A stretch of DNA of 64,000 bases from Chaenocephalus aceratus (Eukaryota; Chordata; Actinopteri; Perciformes; Channichthyidae): contig JAMFTG010000050.1 of assembly GCA_023974075.1 (NCBI GenBank), forward strand, positions 186,001 to 250,000. The letters are read 5' to 3'. Below, in pieces: positions 1-10,905 of the stretch (its first letter is position 1; every line of letters starts with the position of its first letter). The position numbers and the translations under genes were made by a program. The notes below the pieces were generated by a model. That model had not been told where the DNA came from and did no database searches. It saw only the letters and a list, made by a program, of their open reading frames with translations.

Positions 1-1440
1 CCCCATCAAAAATGCATGAAATGTACAGGAATCGTACATTTCATCCACATTTGACGACCCGAGCAGGGTGACTTTGTTACCCCAGGAATAAGTGTCTGAA
101 AGTCGGGGAAGATTACTTTAAACACAGGGTAACATGGCTGTATTACCCAGCAATTAGTGTGTGAAAGATGGGTTACGTTTGCTGTGAATTTAAGGGAGAT
201 ATGGCCCTTTCAAACAGGGAGATACCGGCTTTATTACCCCGGATTTAGTGTCTGAAAGTCGGGGAAGATTACTTTAAACACAGGGTACACATGGCTGTAT
301 TACACCATGAATTAGTGTGTGAAAGATGGGTAACTTTGATGGGAATTTAAGGGAGATATGGCCATTTCATCCACACTCACGACTCCCATCAAAAATGCAT
401 GAAATGTACAGGAATCTGTACATTTCATCCACATTTGACGACCCGAGCAGGGTGACTTTGTTACCCAGGAAAGTGTCTGAAAGTCGGGGAAGATTACTTT
501 AAACACAGGGTACACATGGCTGTATTACCAGCAATTAGTGTGTGAAAGATGGGTACGTTTGCTGTGAATTTAAGGGAGATATGGCCCTTTCAAACAGGGA
601 GATGTACACGGCTTTATTACCCCGGATTTAGTGTCTGAAAGTTCGGGGAAGATTACTTTAAACACAGGGTACACATGGCTGTATTACCCATGAATTAGTG
701 TGTGAAAGATGGGTAACTTTGATGGGAATTAAGGGAGATAGGCCTTTCAAGAACACGATTTGAAACTGTTTGAAAGATGGCGGGTTGCTGATGGAAAGCA
801 GGCGGAAATACATTGATTGTTTACCCAGGAATAAGTGTCTGAAAGTCGGGGAAGATTACTTTAAACACAGGGTACACATGGCTGTATTACAGCATTAGTG
901 TGTGAAAGATGGGTACGTTTGCTGTGAATTTAAGGGAGATATGGCCCTTTCAAGAACGATTTGAAACCGTTTGAAATGACTGGCGGGTGCTGATGGAAAG
1001 CAGGCGGAAATACATTGATTGTTTACCCAGGAATAAGTGTCTGAAAGTCGGGGAAGATTACTTTAAACACAGGGTACACATGGCTGTATTACCCAGCAAT
1101 TAGTGTGTGAAAGATGGGTACGTTTGCTGTGAATTTAAGGGAGATATGGCCCTTTCAAGAACGATTTAAACCGTTTGAAATGACTGGGGTGCTGATGGAA
1201 AGCAGGCGGAAATACATTGATTGTTTACCCATGAAAGGGTGTTTAAAAGGCGGGTAAAGTGTCCCTGCAGCTCCTCCATGACGGTAATAATGATTAGAAA
1301 TCATTTACAGGGCAGAAAGCTGTTTTAAAAGTGAAAAAACGATTTTAAACCGTTTGAAATGACTGGCGGGTGCTGATGGAAAGCAGGCGGAAATACATTG
1401 ATTATTTACCCAGCAAAAGGTGTTTAAAAGGCGGGTAAAG
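1..1440. repeat. complex tandem array A
   Basis: Two modules alternate irregularly. One contains GAAGATTACTTTAAACACAG and recurs near 110, 269, 492, 650, 852 and 1055. The other contains TGATGGAAAGCAGGCGGAAA and recurs four times between 780 and 1400. Spacing is uneven, roughly 160 to 220 bp, so this is a higher-order or decayed satellite rather than a simple one. A related block in the same orientation lies at 7855-8265. No coding potential is seen. Confidence 0.85.
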
Positions 1441-1489
1441 TGTTACTGCAGCCCCTAAGTGCCTGATTGTCAGACACTGCTATTTCTGA

Positions 1490-1880
1490 ATAAATAGCAC
1501 TTTCTGAACACATGTCAAACAGACATTCCTATTAAAAGTTATCAATTAGTAGCACGATCGGACGACACGGAGCACTTGTTTATTCACACTGCAAGGAGAC
1601 GAGCTTGAAAAGCACCTCTCTGTGGCCGCTCCAAGACCCCCAAAACACACGGATAAGGAGCTCCAGGATCCCTCCCTGCCTTGAGCAAACAGGCTAGTTC
1701 AACTTCCATTACATACACCGACAAAGCCACCTCTTCGGGGCCGCTCCAAGACCCCCAAAACACGGACTAAGGAGCTCCAGGATCTCTCCCTGACATGCGT
1801 ACTTCCAGAACCTCGCACACCTTGGGTCCCCGGGCCCCCGAACTTAAGCACTCCCCCACGGACTAAACCAAGATGATCAC
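1490..1880. repeat. internally duplicated spacer
   Basis: A segment of about 60 bp containing GGCCGCTCCAAGACCCCCAA occurs at about 1620-1680 and again at 1738-1792, each followed by a GGAGCTCCAGGAT box. No gene is visible. The end of the block grades into the 120-bp array that follows. Confidence 0.7.
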
Positions 1881-1884
1881 ACCC

Positions 1885-3295
1885 TCAAGAATCTCGTGCC
1901 CCTGGGAATCTTAAAGGGGGGTCTACTTTGCGGTGCTTTACCGTCCGCCCATCGGCACCCATAGTCGGCCTTCTTGACAGCAGCACCACCCAACCTCCAT
2001 GGAGGATTTTTCTCGTGCCCCTGGCAACACTTAAAGGGGGTCTACTTTGCGGTGCTTTACCGTCCGCCCATCGGCACACATAGTCGGCCTTCTTGACAGC
2101 AGCAGCACCCAACCTCCATGGAGGATTTTTCTCGTGCCCCTGGCAACACTTAAAGGGGGTCTACTTTGCGGTGCTTTGCCGTCCGCCCATCGGCACACAT
2201 AGTCGGCCTTCTTGACAGCAGCACCACCCACCCTCCAGTGGAGGATTTTTCTCGTGCCCCTGGCAACACTTAAAGGGGGTCTACTTTGCGGTGCTTTGCC
2301 GTCCGCCCATCGGCACACATAGTCGGCCTTCTTGACAGCAGCAGCACCCCCCCTCCATGGAGGATTTTTCTCGTGCCCCTGGCAACACTTAAAGGGGGTC
2401 TACTTTGCGGTGCTTTGCCGTCCGCCCATCGGCACACATAGTCGGCCTTCTTGACAGCAGCACCACCCACCCTCCAGTGGAGGATTTTTCTCGTGCCCCT
2501 GGCAACACTTAAAGGGGGTCTACTTTGCGGTGCTTTGCCGTCCGCCCATCGGCACACATAGTCGGCCTTCTTGACAGCAGCACCACCCACCCTCCAGTGG
2601 AGGATTTTTCTCGTGCCCCTGGCAACACTTAAAGGGGGTCTACTTTGCGGTGCTTTGCCGTCCGCCCATCGGCACACATAGTCGGCCTTCTTGACAGCAG
2701 CACCACCCACCCTCCAGTGGAGGATTTTTCTGTGCCCCTGGCAACACTTAAAGGGGGTCTACTTTGCGGTGCTTTGCCGTCCGCCCATCGGCACACATAG
2801 TCGGCCTTCTTGACAGCAGCACCACCCACCCTCCAGTGGAGGATTTTTCTTGTGCCCCTGGCAACACTTAAAGGGGGTCTACTTTGCGGTGCTTTGCCGT
2901 CCGCCCGTCGGCACACATAGTCGGCCTTCTTGACAGCAGCACCACCCACCCTCCAGTGGAGGATTTTTCTTGTGCCCCTGGCAACACTTAAAGGGGGTCT
3001 ACTTTGCGGTGCTTTGCCGTCCGCCCATCGGCACACATAGTCGGCCTTCTTGACAGCAGCACCACCCACCCTCCAGTGGAGGATTTTTCTTGTGCCCCTG
3101 GCAACACTTAAAGGGGGTCTACTTTGCGGTGCTTTGCCGTCCGCCCATCGGCACACATAGTCGGCCTTCTTGACAGCAGCACCACCCACCCTCCAGTGGA
3201 GGATTTTTCTTGTGCCCCTGGCAACACTTAAAGGGGGTCTACTTTGCGGTGCTTTACCGTCCGCCCATCGGCACCCATAGTCGGCCTTCTTCACA
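1885..3295. repeat. 120-bp tandem array B (about 12 units)
   Basis: The unit contains TTAAAGGGGGTCTACTTTGC and GTCCGCCCATCGGCACAC and repeats every 120 bp, with one 119-bp unit near 2732. Sequence identity between units is very high. Because 120 is a multiple of three, the minus strand stays open for up to 221 codons as a 40-residue repeat. That open frame is a by-product of the period unless expression is shown. Partial units of the same family recur at 8330-8505. Confidence 0.95.
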
Positions 3296-3650
3296 GCACC
3301 ACCTGCCCTGCTGGAGGTTCACACTTTAACTTTTTTTACCCTCTTCTACCTTACAAATCATCCCACACTTGAGCACTCCTCACTCGGACTAAACACCTCC
3401 ATGCTACCACCAGAACCAGAATATCGTGCCCCTGGAGATCTTGAAGGAAATAAACCCATAGTGGGCTTTAAAAACAGAAGACTTAGTAATTTTAACAAAC
3501 TTTATTTACAGTAATATTGACAGTAATAAATACATTCACACAGGATTTAGAGTATTTAGAAGGGGACTGATTACAACAACACACTGCATATTTACAAGTT
3601 GATCACTGGCAAAAGTGGGTGAAGTTGGGGCAGAGTATGGCACCCTCTCT

Positions 3651-5960
3651 TCACCCATGTCTGAGGGGCTGTGTTCGGCCAGTGAGGTCGTCGTGATGCT
3701 TGGGGAGTCTTGGTAGGGAGCCGGTGCTGTGCTCTAGGATGTCACTGTCGATGTCAATACCCGCAAAAGTGTCTTCATTTCCCGCTGCTACTGCTGTCGA
3801 TGCCGCCGCCGCTGCTTGCAGTGACTCTGTGAAGAGCAACCGAATGTCCGCAGCCTCCTTCACAGAAGGATTATTCGCGTAAAATTTGTCCGCAGTTGCA
3901 GTGTTGTGACACATGAAATCACTCACTCGTTGGCGGTTGCCTTTGTCTTGAAACCTCTTCGCATTATCGGCGTGGACTGTGCGGAGGTCGGTGAAGTTAA
4001 TGGGACCGTGGAGCCCCACATCAGCCCATGCCAACCTCAGGGAGTAGGCAAGGTTCCTGGACGGGTTCTTCCCCTCTGTGTATAGAAAGTAACGGCTCTG
4101 GGTGCAGGTCAGCGTACCCTTGATTTCCAGCCACCTCTTCATCCATCCAAATTCTTCTGCGGTGAGGTACAGCTGCGCTTCCCCGAACGCGTTGGCCGTC
4201 TTGTGGTTGCTTACCTGTTATGACAGAGTTAGAGAGTGTCAATACAATGTCAATCATGCATATAACTGCCAGAATAAATGCATTAATAGCACTCACATGA
4301 ACCAGGTAGCCGAAGGCAGTGCCAGTTGTATCCGCCTTTCGGACCTCGGCGTTGGTCATGTTGGAGTAGACCCCCGGACGATGGCCGTAAATGCAGCTCC
4401 AATGAAGAGTCATATACCCATAGAGCAGGGTCCGGGTTGCGGTAGTCGGATTGCTGGCCATCACATCCAGGAGCTGAGGGATGCGAGTGGTGGTCGAAGT
4501 CAAGCATGTCATTAGGTCGTTGTGGCTCGGCAGACCTTCCATCTTGTCACGCTTCACTTGCATCTGGTGGAGAACTACTTTCTCTTCAGAGACTTCAATA
4601 TGGCAACTACTTCCCGTTTGATTAAAATCATGTCGGTTTGGCTCAGCCTGCTCCCCTTGCACGGTGTGTCGGCCATGTACTTGAGAAAGTGTGATATATT
4701 CTTGATGTAGAAGTCGGAGGTCGTGACCTGAAGGCTTGACTTCATCAGGCTCCGGGACCATGCACGTATCCTCTTGAGATCCCTCAAAAAGAGCCAGTCA
4801 GACAGGCGATTGAACCCGTGAGCCATGAAACTTAGGAACGACTTCACTCTGCTCAGTTTGGAAACTGTGTTTTCCTGGAGCCTCACTGGTGGGTCGATAC
4901 CTGCATAATGCTCCCGGTATCCTTGAAGATACTCCTCTGTGAAATATAAACAGTACGTTAATGACAACACATCGTGTGTTACAGAAACTGCATGTGTCAC
5001 ATAGCCAACACACTTACCCATGACCCGTGGGAATGTGATGTCCCGCATTATATTTCCCCGGCCCCTGCCCCGGAACCAGGGGGAATGGATGGGAGGGGAG
5101 GTTGACGAGGCCTCGGTATGCATGGATGAAGGCTCTGAGGAGCTGGATGAATGTGTGTGAGAGCCAGTGGGGGACTCGCTGCAGGCGGGAATGGGAGACT
5201 TGCTGCAGGAGGGACCTTTCGACTTGGACAGCCTCGTTGGTGTCGACTCTGTTCGGGGTCGTTTCTTCAGAATGACCCGCTCTCGTTCCTCCCCATCGAA
5301 CGTGGGCATGTCCCCGGCCCGCTGATCCATCCTCTGTCGCTTGTGCTTTATCCTCTGCTGCAACTTGCAGCGCAGGGATTTCACCTCAGCAGCATATATG
5401 TCCCGCTGAGCCCTCACTGCGTTTGCCTCCAGCCTCCATTCTTTGCAGTCCGGGTTGTCACATTCATTCACCGGGGACAAGGGTGGAGGTTGTGACAGTA
5501 TATCGTCGTCTGCCACCATGTCAACAGCCCAAGCGGTAATCATTTCTATGGTGGGGTTTGTCATTCGGAGTTCATAAAGCTCCTTCTTGGCCACTGTCAT
5601 TTTCAGTTTATTTTGAACCACATGTAGTTCCTCCCTGGGCCAGCTCAACATGGTCTCTGGCCAAGTGGCGATCCAGCCTTGTGCCCCGGTACTCGCATCC
5701 CAGAATGGTACAGGGATGGAGCCTAATGTTGGTCCGTCCGTTGGCCAACAACAGCAGAATTTTTCTTTCAACCAAGTTACGCACACCATGGCGCCTCTGC
5801 AGGTGCTTGCTCAGGGCGAGGTAGGAACTATTACAGATCGGACAAGGACCGCCATCCGACCTGTATTCTTGAGCATTTCGGTACCGGGAAATGTCACCAG
5901 AATCGTGGGTAAAAAAGAAGGAAGCGTGAAAAGACTCACGAAAGATGCACTCAGCTTATT
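3651..5960 (-). pseudogene. zinc-finger / tyrosine-recombinase-like gene, frameshifted
   Basis: Reading from high to low coordinates, two C2H2-like fingers come first: CPICNSSYLALSKHLQRRH near 5860-5800 and a second with GCEYRGTRLDRHLARDH near 5700-5650. A charged and serine-rich linker follows (5600-5050). The C-terminal half resembles a tyrosine-recombinase core: YGHRPGVYSNMTNAEV around an arginine box, DLRTVHADNAKRF, then HNTATADKFYANN with the expected His and Tyr. Two clean introns can be placed at 4937-5017 and 4215-4296. Two one-base frame breaks are visible, near 5636 and near 4574, so the copy looks dead unless these are assembly errors. TTTATT at about 3503 gives a minus-strand polyadenylation signal. 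I recognise this as a multicopy fish family and infer a Crypton-like origin. The exact family name is not certain. Confidence 0.7.
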
Positions 5961-6119
5961 TTCAAATCGGTGTTTGTTTCATTTGCATCATTGTGCGGTG
6001 TCCCATTTAGGCACTCGTTAGGCGGGCAGAGATCCCTGTAATCTCCCCTCACGTTCCTCCAGAGTCTGGTTCTCCCAAAGGATACCCGACAGTTTCGGGT
6101 ACGACAACGTGGGGATAGC

Positions 6120-6835
6120 AGTACCCTCCGGGCGTTCCGTCCCCCAGGGGAGGCATTGAACCCCTCTCATCTGCCCCCGGGGGAGTCAGGTACCCAGAGG
6201 TGGACGGCCAGGGCGAGGCCGCCACACGCTGGAGTCAGGGTCCCGGTGAGGCGCAGGACGGAGCACCCGGCAGTGGCCTCCAGCAGACCCCCGCACGGTT
6301 CCCTCGTCCCTCGGAAGGGGTGGAGAGGCGGGTGTTTTCATCTGCTGGCGGGTTGCCGGGGGAACAGTATCCTCCGGGGAGGCATCGAACCACTCTCCCT
6401 GCCCCCGGAGGAGGCAGGGGAGTCAGGTACCCAGAGGGCGCACGGGGGACGGCCAGGGCCGCCACACCGCGCTGGAGTCAGGGTCCCGGTGAGGCGCAGG
6501 ACGGAGCACCCGGCAGTGGCCTCCAGCAGACCCCCGCACGGTTCCCTCGTCCCTCGGAAGGGGTGGAGAGGCGGGTGTTTTCATCTGCTGGCGGGTTGCC
6601 GGGGGAACAGTATCCTCCGGGGAGGCATCGAACCACTCTCACCTGCCCCCGGAGGAGGCAGGGGAGTCAGGTACCCAGAGGGCGCACGGGGGACGGCCAG
6701 GGCCGCCACACCGCGCTGGAGTCAGGGTCCCGGTGAGGCGCAGGACGGAGCACCCGGCAGTGGCCTCCAGCAGACCCCCGCACGGTTCCCTCGTCCCTCG
6801 GAAGGGGTGGAGAGGCGGGTGTTTTCATCTGCTGG
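6120..6835. repeat. 243-bp tandem array C (3 units)
   Basis: GC-rich units containing GGTCCCGGTGAGGCGCAGGA repeat with a period near 243 bp (for example GGAACAGTATCC at 6361 and 6604). The first unit is slightly shorter. Long overlapping open frames on both strands come from the repeat and its high GC and show no domain. Confidence 0.9.
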
Positions 6836-7347
6836 CCAGAGTCAGAGTCAGTTAACTTTTTGGAAGAACCATAGAAAAGGGTGAAAATGGATAAAATGTA
6901 TCCCAAAATAGTGTTCCATAAGGCGGGTAGAGTCCCCTGACAACTCCCCTACCTTCCTCCAGAGTCAGAAAAAGTACAAGTTAACTTTTTGGAAGAACCA
7001 TAGAAAAGGTTGAAAATGGATAAAATGTATCCGAAAATAGTGTTCCATAAGGCGGGTAGAGTCCCCTGACAACTCCCCTACCTTCCTCCAGAGTCAGAAA
7101 AAGTACAAGTTAACTTTTTGGAAGAACCATAGAAAAGGCTGAAAATGGATAAAATGTATCCGAAAATAGTGTTCCATAAGGCGGGTAGAGTCCCCTGACA
7201 ACTCCCCTACCTTCCTCCAGAGTCAGAAAAAGTATAAGTTAACTTTTTGGAAGAACCATAAAAAGGGGTGAAAATGGATAAAATGTATCCCAGAATAGTG
7301 CCCCTTGAGGCGGGTAGAGTCCCCTGACAACTCCCCTTGCATTCCTC
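6836..7347. repeat. 129-bp tandem array D (4 units)
   Basis: Units beginning AGAGTCAGAAAAAGTACAAG start at 6961, 7090 and 7219, with a partial first unit at 6838 and degeneration after 7340. The block GGCGGGTAGAGTCCCCTGAC is related to sequence just upstream of array C (about 6020), so C and D may share ancestry. Confidence 0.9.
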
Positions 7348-7854
7348 CAGACACCAGTTTGAAAACTTAAAGTTTTTGAGAACCAGGATTGGGGGTCCTC
7401 TTGGCAACAATTTCATCCGATCCAAAGTGCTCCTGAGGCGGATACATTCCTCCATGATTTCCCCATCATGTGAAAATAGCTCGTTTTTTTCTAAGTGCTC
7501 TCAAAAACCGGGTTTCCGATTTCGTGCAGATGGTAGCTTGGAAAAGATGAATGAATTTTTTGGACGGAGGAGGGGAGCTCTGGTTTCCCCTCTCCGTTGC
7601 AAATTGCAACGGGGGAGTGCAAAAGTCTCCGGGGCTTCGTCCCGAAGCGCCGAAGACTTGACCCCCTCCCCCGTTGGCACTTAGCCGTTTTTCCAGAATT
7701 TTCAAAAACTTCATTTTTGATTATTTTAACATATAATTGACCGTTTTCTTTACTTTTTTTTGCTTTCCACGGGTGGGGACGCATGGCAGGCCGCCTATGA
7801 GCTTCCAAATTCGGCCTGGAACCTCCGGGAATTATGGGTTAAGCTCCATATACT
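7348..7854. other. non-coding spacer, nothing recognised
   Basis: About 500 bp between arrays D and A'. It contains a GC-rich inverted stretch near 7600-7680 (GGGGGAGTGCAAAAG facing CCCCCGTTGGCAC). No repeat family or gene is recognised. Confidence 0.4.
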
Positions 7855-8265
7855 GACGACTCCCATTAAAAATGCATGAAATGTACAGGAATCTGTCCAT
7901 TTCAATCACATTTGATGACCGGTACAGGGTGACTTTGTTACCCAGGAATTAGTGTCTGAAAGCTGGGGAAGATTACTTTAAATGCAGGGTACACATGGCT
8001 CTATTACCCAGCAATTAGTGTGTGAAAGCTGGGTAAGTTTGATGTGAATTTAAGCAAGATATGGCCATTTCATCCACACCTGATGACTCCCATTAAAAAT
8101 GCATGAAATGTACAGGAATCTGTACATTTCATCCACATTCGACGACCCCATTAAAAATGCATGAAATGTACAGGAATCTGTCCATTTCAATCACATTTGA
8201 TGACCGGTCCAGGGTGACTTTGTTACCCAGGAATTAGTGTCTGAAAGCCGGGGAAGATTACTCAG
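7855..8265. repeat. array A' (second block of array A family)
   Basis: The block repeats GCATGAAATGTACAGGAATC and TGAAAGCTGGGGAAGATTAC in the same orientation as 1-1440, with more divergence. Together with array B' it forms a direct-repeat partner of arrays A and B on the far side of the recombinase-like gene. Confidence 0.85.
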
Positions 8266-8329
8266 GGTATACAGGACTTTCACCCTCCCCCGTTCACACC
8301 CTCCAGAACTTAATGCCCCTGGGGAGTCA

Positions 8330-8505
8330 GAAAAGAGGTGTATTTTGCGGTTCTTTATCGTCCGCTCATCGGCACCCATAGTCGGCCTCTTTCACAGCAG
8401 CAGCACCCACCCTCCATGGAGGGTATTCTCGTGCCCCTGGCAACACTTGAAGGGGGTGTATTTTGCGGTGCTTTATCGTCCGCCCATCGGCACCCATAGT
8501 CGGTC
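8330..8505. repeat. array B' (about 1.5 diverged 120-bp units)
   Basis: Contains GTGCCCCTGGCAACACTTGA and two copies of a CGTCCGCYCATCGGCACCCA box, matching array B in the same orientation. It lacks the long uninterrupted frame. Confidence 0.85.
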
Positions 8506-8805
8506 CAGTCGATGACAGGTACTTGACATCGGAGGTTGACATCGCATTTCCATTGAGCGGACATGCGTACATTTGAAGGGCAAGTTCCACGGTACCTCCG
8601 TCTCTAAGGCTGACATTTTCCTTACATATGTTGAGTATATCTCAGTCTTAACACATATATTAATTATGATTAATGTTTGCAAATACTTTCTGAGGACTCA
8701 TTCCCTCCTCGGCGTATCATGGCCTCAGACAAAGAGATGCTGCAATTCAAAGGCCTGGCTTCACTCTGTACGTTCAGTTTCTTTGCGGCATTTAGAAGAA
8801 CAGGG

Positions 8806-9120
8806 GGCATTTCTTGTAAATGCTGCAGGGAGGGGGAGCAGGGTTTACTGAGGGCAGTTATCTAAAAGTGAAAGGAAAATACATTCGGACATTAAGGGTG
8901 TCAATCATTTCAATCCCTGAATAAGAGGTTGAAAATCATATCACATGAACGTGAAAGCCTAGAGGGGAAAGAAATGTCAGTATAAATGAACATGGTCAGT
9001 TTAATCACTATTATGTTGTATGCTGAATCAGCCTGTCAATGTTTCTTTTGAAAACACTTTGACAAAGTTCAGGCTGCTGTAACAGTGTGGATCAGTCCCA
9101 CACAACAGCTGCTGGAGGAG
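8806..9120 (+). repeat. copy 1 of local duplication upstream of GIMAP
   Basis: Sequence with ATTTCTTGTAAATGCTG, a GGGAGGGGGAGCAGGGT box and ATCACATGAAYGTGAAA recurs in the same order at 9990-10470, with substitutions and small indels. The pair flanks a GIMAP exon fragment, so a tandem duplication of the GIMAP 5' region is the simple reading. No separate gene is seen here. Confidence 0.75.
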
Positions 9121-9156
9121 CTGGAGTCAAACTATAAATAGTCAATTAAAAGTAGC

Positions 9157-9540
9157 TGTCACGATCACAGGTACAGATCAGAACCCAATAGCACGACTCA
9201 GATACAACCAGTGTAGTAATGTTCAGTTTATTCCAGGTCAAGGACAGGCAGAGTCAAAACCAGTAAATCCGTCAGACAGGCAGGAATCAAAAACTGGGCA
9301 GGACAAAACTCGGGACTAGAGCACAACACTCACGGGAGAGCTTGGCGGAAACGACAAGACAATCTGGCAAAGGACAACTGATAATGAGGTGGTATAAATA
9401 CTGTGGAGTGATGAGGGAATGAGTAACAGGTGAGGGGAAGGGCTGATTACAAGGGCCTGGAGGAAAGCGGGATCTGAAATGACAGGAGAGTTTAGATGAG
9501 GCATGAAACAAACAATAATAGAAGTGTCTAACTTGTGACA
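9157..9540 (-). mobile_element. solo LTR with 5-bp target duplication
   Basis: The element runs TGTCACGA to TTGTGACA, the TG...CA ends typical of LTRs, and is bounded by GTAGC at 9152-9156 and 9541-9545. It is 384 bp long with no internal region. On the minus strand there is a TATTTATA box near 9395 and AATAAA near 9226, in the order expected for an LTR promoter and polyadenylation signal, hence the strand. I infer a Gypsy or retrovirus-type LTR left after LTR-LTR recombination. Confidence 0.85.
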
Positions 9541-9613
9541 GTAGCATCTAAAATCACATTCATCTGGACTGTGTGTCAGTGTCTGAAAATAAATCCCATT
9601 TGTGCAATGACAT

Positions 9614-9720
9614 TTCAGATATCAAATACAATGATGAGGCGCTCAGGATTGTGATGGAGGGGAAGACTGAAGCTGGGAAGAGCTCCACAGGGAACAGCCT
9701 TATGGGAATCAGAACTTAAA
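9614..9720 (+). pseudogene. GIMAP exon fragment (P-loop)
   Basis: A short stretch translates as a GIMAP G1 region with a P-loop close to GKTEAGKSSTGN and matches the start of the main exon of the gene at 11725. It stops after about 30 codons. It lies between the two copies of the local duplication, so it is probably a truncated tandem copy. Confidence 0.75.
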
Positions 9721-9989
9721 ATGAATCCCTTGCACCGTACACTACAATCTTCAATAAAAGCAAAACAACTTTGACTTGAAGTTTATATGAGGATTAAACA
9801 GTATGAGTTTAATTGAAAAAGGAAGTGAAGAACAACTTGTTTATTTCAAAGCCCTGATGAAGGTTTTGAAAGTTTCCAAGCTTGTGATTGCAGCATAATA
9901 TGACATCCTGTCATGAACAGAGACAGAGAGCTACAGTTCAAAGTGTTGACTACAGTCTGCAGGTTGTTGTGGGATTTACAAGAACTGAG

Positions 9990-10470
9990 AGCATTTCTTG
10001 TAAATGCTGAAGGGAGGGGGAGCAGGGTAAACTGAGGGCAGTCATCTAAAAGTGAAAGTAAAATACATTCTAATGGGAAATGTTGTTACGGTGAGTGAAG
10101 CAAGCAGGTGGGAAAAGTAAGGGTGTCAATCAGACCCTGAATAAGAGGTGCAATAAAATCAGATCACATGAATGTGAAAACCTAACGGGGAAAGAAATGG
10201 CAGTTTAAAACACATCCATGCTCCTTCCCACCAAACCAGTTTGGTTCTAGCTCCGTGCTTTTCTGGTTCTGAACTGGTTCTCCTTTTTAGTCCCAGTTGT
10301 GTTCCCAGCCGTTCACAACCACAACAATGGCGGACTGCGTCGGGTTGATGCTCGTGTTGCTTTTAATAATATGAAGCCAGATTAGATTAAATCACTATTA
10401 TGCTGAATGCTGAAGCCAACTGTCCATGTTTCTTTAAAACGCTTTGAGAGCTGCAGACTGTTGGAGGTGC
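9990..10470 (+). repeat. copy 2 of local duplication upstream of GIMAP
   Basis: This is the partner of 8806-9120 and is longer because of about 60-120 bp of unmatched sequence, including a CCAAACCAGTTTGG palindrome-like stretch near 10230. It ends shortly before the GIMAP promoter region. 10480-10800 holds nothing recognised except AT-rich sequence and a TGTG-rich tract. Confidence 0.65.
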
Positions 10471-10835
10471 TTCCAACTATAAATAAAATGTAGCTCTACA
10501 TGTCCATGTGACCTTGGACAAGATACTTAACCACACATTGGTATGGCCAACGTGTGTGAGTGTGTGTGAATGTTAGTCTCCTTGAGCACCTTGCATGGCA
10601 GCCTCTGCCTCTATGAATGTGTGTGAACGGTTGAATGTTGAAATGTAAAGAACATCGAGGGTTGATATCTAAAATATATAATCCGTTCAATAAAAACAAA
10701 TCTGAGGCTGTATTTCCCCTTGTTCTGTTTATTAAGGGAAGGATTTTATAATTTGTAATCTAAGAATCCTCCCACTGTAGCTGAACTCAGACTGTGATGT
10801 CAGCAGTGTGTGGGTGTGGTTAGCTGCATGCAGTC

Positions 10836-10846
10836 TGTATTTAAGG
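10836..10846 (+). promoter_or_regulatory. TATA-like box of GIMAP gene
   Basis: TATTTAAGG lies about 70 bp upstream of the first candidate start codon and is followed by a TCACTTCCTCAGCTCAGCAG leader. This spacing fits a TATA box plus a short 5' UTR. Inferred from sequence only. Confidence 0.5.
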
Positions 10847-10905
10847 AGGTGATGCTGCAGACTAACTTCACTTCCTCAGCTCAGCAGCAGACCAGCTGCT
10901 CCCTC

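Noticed and set aside
1885..3294. Chain of minus-strand frames with a 40-residue repeat as protein genes
   Set aside because: They follow directly from a 120-bp period. No start context, splice site or domain supports a gene, so only the repeat is annotated.
1885..3295. CRISPR-like array
   Set aside because: Units are contiguous tandem repeats without unique spacers, and the genome is eukaryotic.
6156..6906. Pro/Arg-rich frames on both strands
   Set aside because: They arise from the GC-rich 243-bp tandem array and overlap each other in several frames.
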